Positions 12,546-13,015 of a DNA stretch of 13,015 bases are shown here, piece after piece. This stretch comes from Arenibacter sp963972175 (GTDB lineage Bacteria; Bacteroidota; Bacteroidia; Flavobacteriales; Flavobacteriaceae): the NCBI GenBank assembly GCA_963972175.1, contig CAXAVP010000116.1, forward strand, positions 1 through 13,015, in the 5' to 3' direction. Made by a program: the position numbers and the translations under genes. The notes under the pieces are model-generated. The model was not told the DNA's origin. It saw only the letters and a program-made list of their open reading frames with translations, and did not search any database. Every line of letters begins with the position of its first letter. Position 1 is the stretch's first letter.

Positions 12546-13015
12546 ATGGAGATAATCATCATCGCCTTATTGGTTTTGTTGTTGATTGCCCTAGTATTCC
12601 TGGGTTACCAATTGCTCAGGTTTATGTTTCAAAGTAAAAGGCATACCACAGTAAGCCTTTCCTTATTGGGTATGGTGGTATTAAGTATGGGTGTCAACCA
12701 CTTTTTTTTTAAAGAAATGGAGTTCATATCATCACAAGTATACCCTGATCTGTACTTGGTAAAACATCCGATCAAGGACAAAAATAAGCTGAACACGGCT
12801 ATAAAGGAATTTGTTGTTGAAAACATGAAGAATAATCAAAAAGGGAATGGAGTAGATATGTTGAATTGTTCATGGCGGTTTTATAAATATCAAAAGAGTT
12901 GGGGCATTAATCTTTTTGCAGATGCAGGAACGGCCTATTTTTTGGAAAACGAGGAAGACCCCAGTGGATTTGTCGTGGAAGAACTGTCCATGTATAGAAG
13001 GTATTTATTGGCGCG
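12546..13015 (+). CDS. Membrane protein of unknown function, third gene of the operon (runs off the window)
   Basis: From ATG 12546 the frame is open for 156 codons to the edge: MEIIIIALLVLLLIALVFLG is followed by YQLLRFMFQSKRHTTVS, a second hydrophobic helix (about 38-54) and a soluble part with NCSWRFYKYQKSWGINLFAD (106-125). The two-helix hairpin with a basic turn copies the layout of paralogue 1, suggesting the same family, but whether it has the shared C-terminal motif lies outside the window. The ATG at 12538 opens only a five-codon frame and is not used. The gap to the previous gene is 36 nt, with no terminator, so it belongs to the same operon. Confidence 0.8.
   Translation, partial: MEIIIIALLVLLLIALVFLGYQLLRFMFQSKRHTTVSLSLLGMVVLSMGVNHFFFKEMEFISSQVYPDLYLVKHPIKDKNKLNTAIKEFVVENMKNNQKGNGVDMLNCSWRFYKYQKSWGINLFADAGTAYFLENEEDPSGFVVEELSMYRRYLLA

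Overview
The window looks like chromosomal DNA of a marine member of the Flavobacteriaceae (Bacteroidota). The signs are a TonB-dependent receptor with an N-terminal carboxypeptidase-regulatory-like domain, a promoter with the Bacteroidota -33 TTTG / -7 TAnnTTTG pattern, starts without Shine-Dalgarno sequences, a lipoprotein with an acidic surface-export signal after the lipobox Cys, a TPR-containing LytS-type kinase paired with a LytTR regulator, and a beta-propeller (BNR_4-type) carbohydrate-active lipoprotein. No rRNA, tRNA, CRISPR array, transposase or integrase was seen.

Layout. (1) 1-756, minus strand: the 5' part of a TonB-dependent receptor gene and its promoter. A 12-bp direct repeat covers both promoter elements. 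(2) 757-5394: an accessory zone. It holds single-gene modules on the plus strand: a BNR propeller lipoprotein, a GNAT acetyltransferase, and a Crp/Fnr-like regulator cut by an amber codon inside its helix-turn-helix followed by a DoxX-type membrane protein. The gaps between them carry two families of dispersed non-coding repeats: a GC-rich element of about 54 nt (three copies) and an AT-rich element of about 130-180 nt (three copies). Three short near-identical hairpins and two operator-like palindromes are also present. The GNAT, Crp and DoxX genes are visibly AT-rich, which fits horizontal acquisition. (3) 5395-8333: a two-gene signalling operon, with a periplasmic TPR sensor kinase and a LytTR response regulator overlapping by 4 nt. 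(4) 8334-10636: a spacer with a 21-bp-period direct repeat that fits LytTR site geometry (and also a possible degraded minus-strand coding remnant), then a large surface lipoprotein with five cadherin-like repeats and a C-terminal DUF1566/Lcl-like domain, closed by a clear intrinsic terminator. (5) 10637-13015: a tightly packed operon of three membrane-anchored proteins of unknown function, the third running off the window. The first two share a C-terminal motif (FW-x-RR ... E-x-N ... Y-x-IL ... NHY).

How they may work together: the kinase probably senses an envelope signal through its TPR array and phosphorylates the LytTR regulator, which may act on the adjacent adhesin-like lipoprotein. 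This is inferred from adjacency and the repeat geometry. The three-gene membrane operon is the part I least recognise and the best candidate for an undescribed system. The receptor and the beta-propeller protein point to iron or glycan acquisition from algal material.
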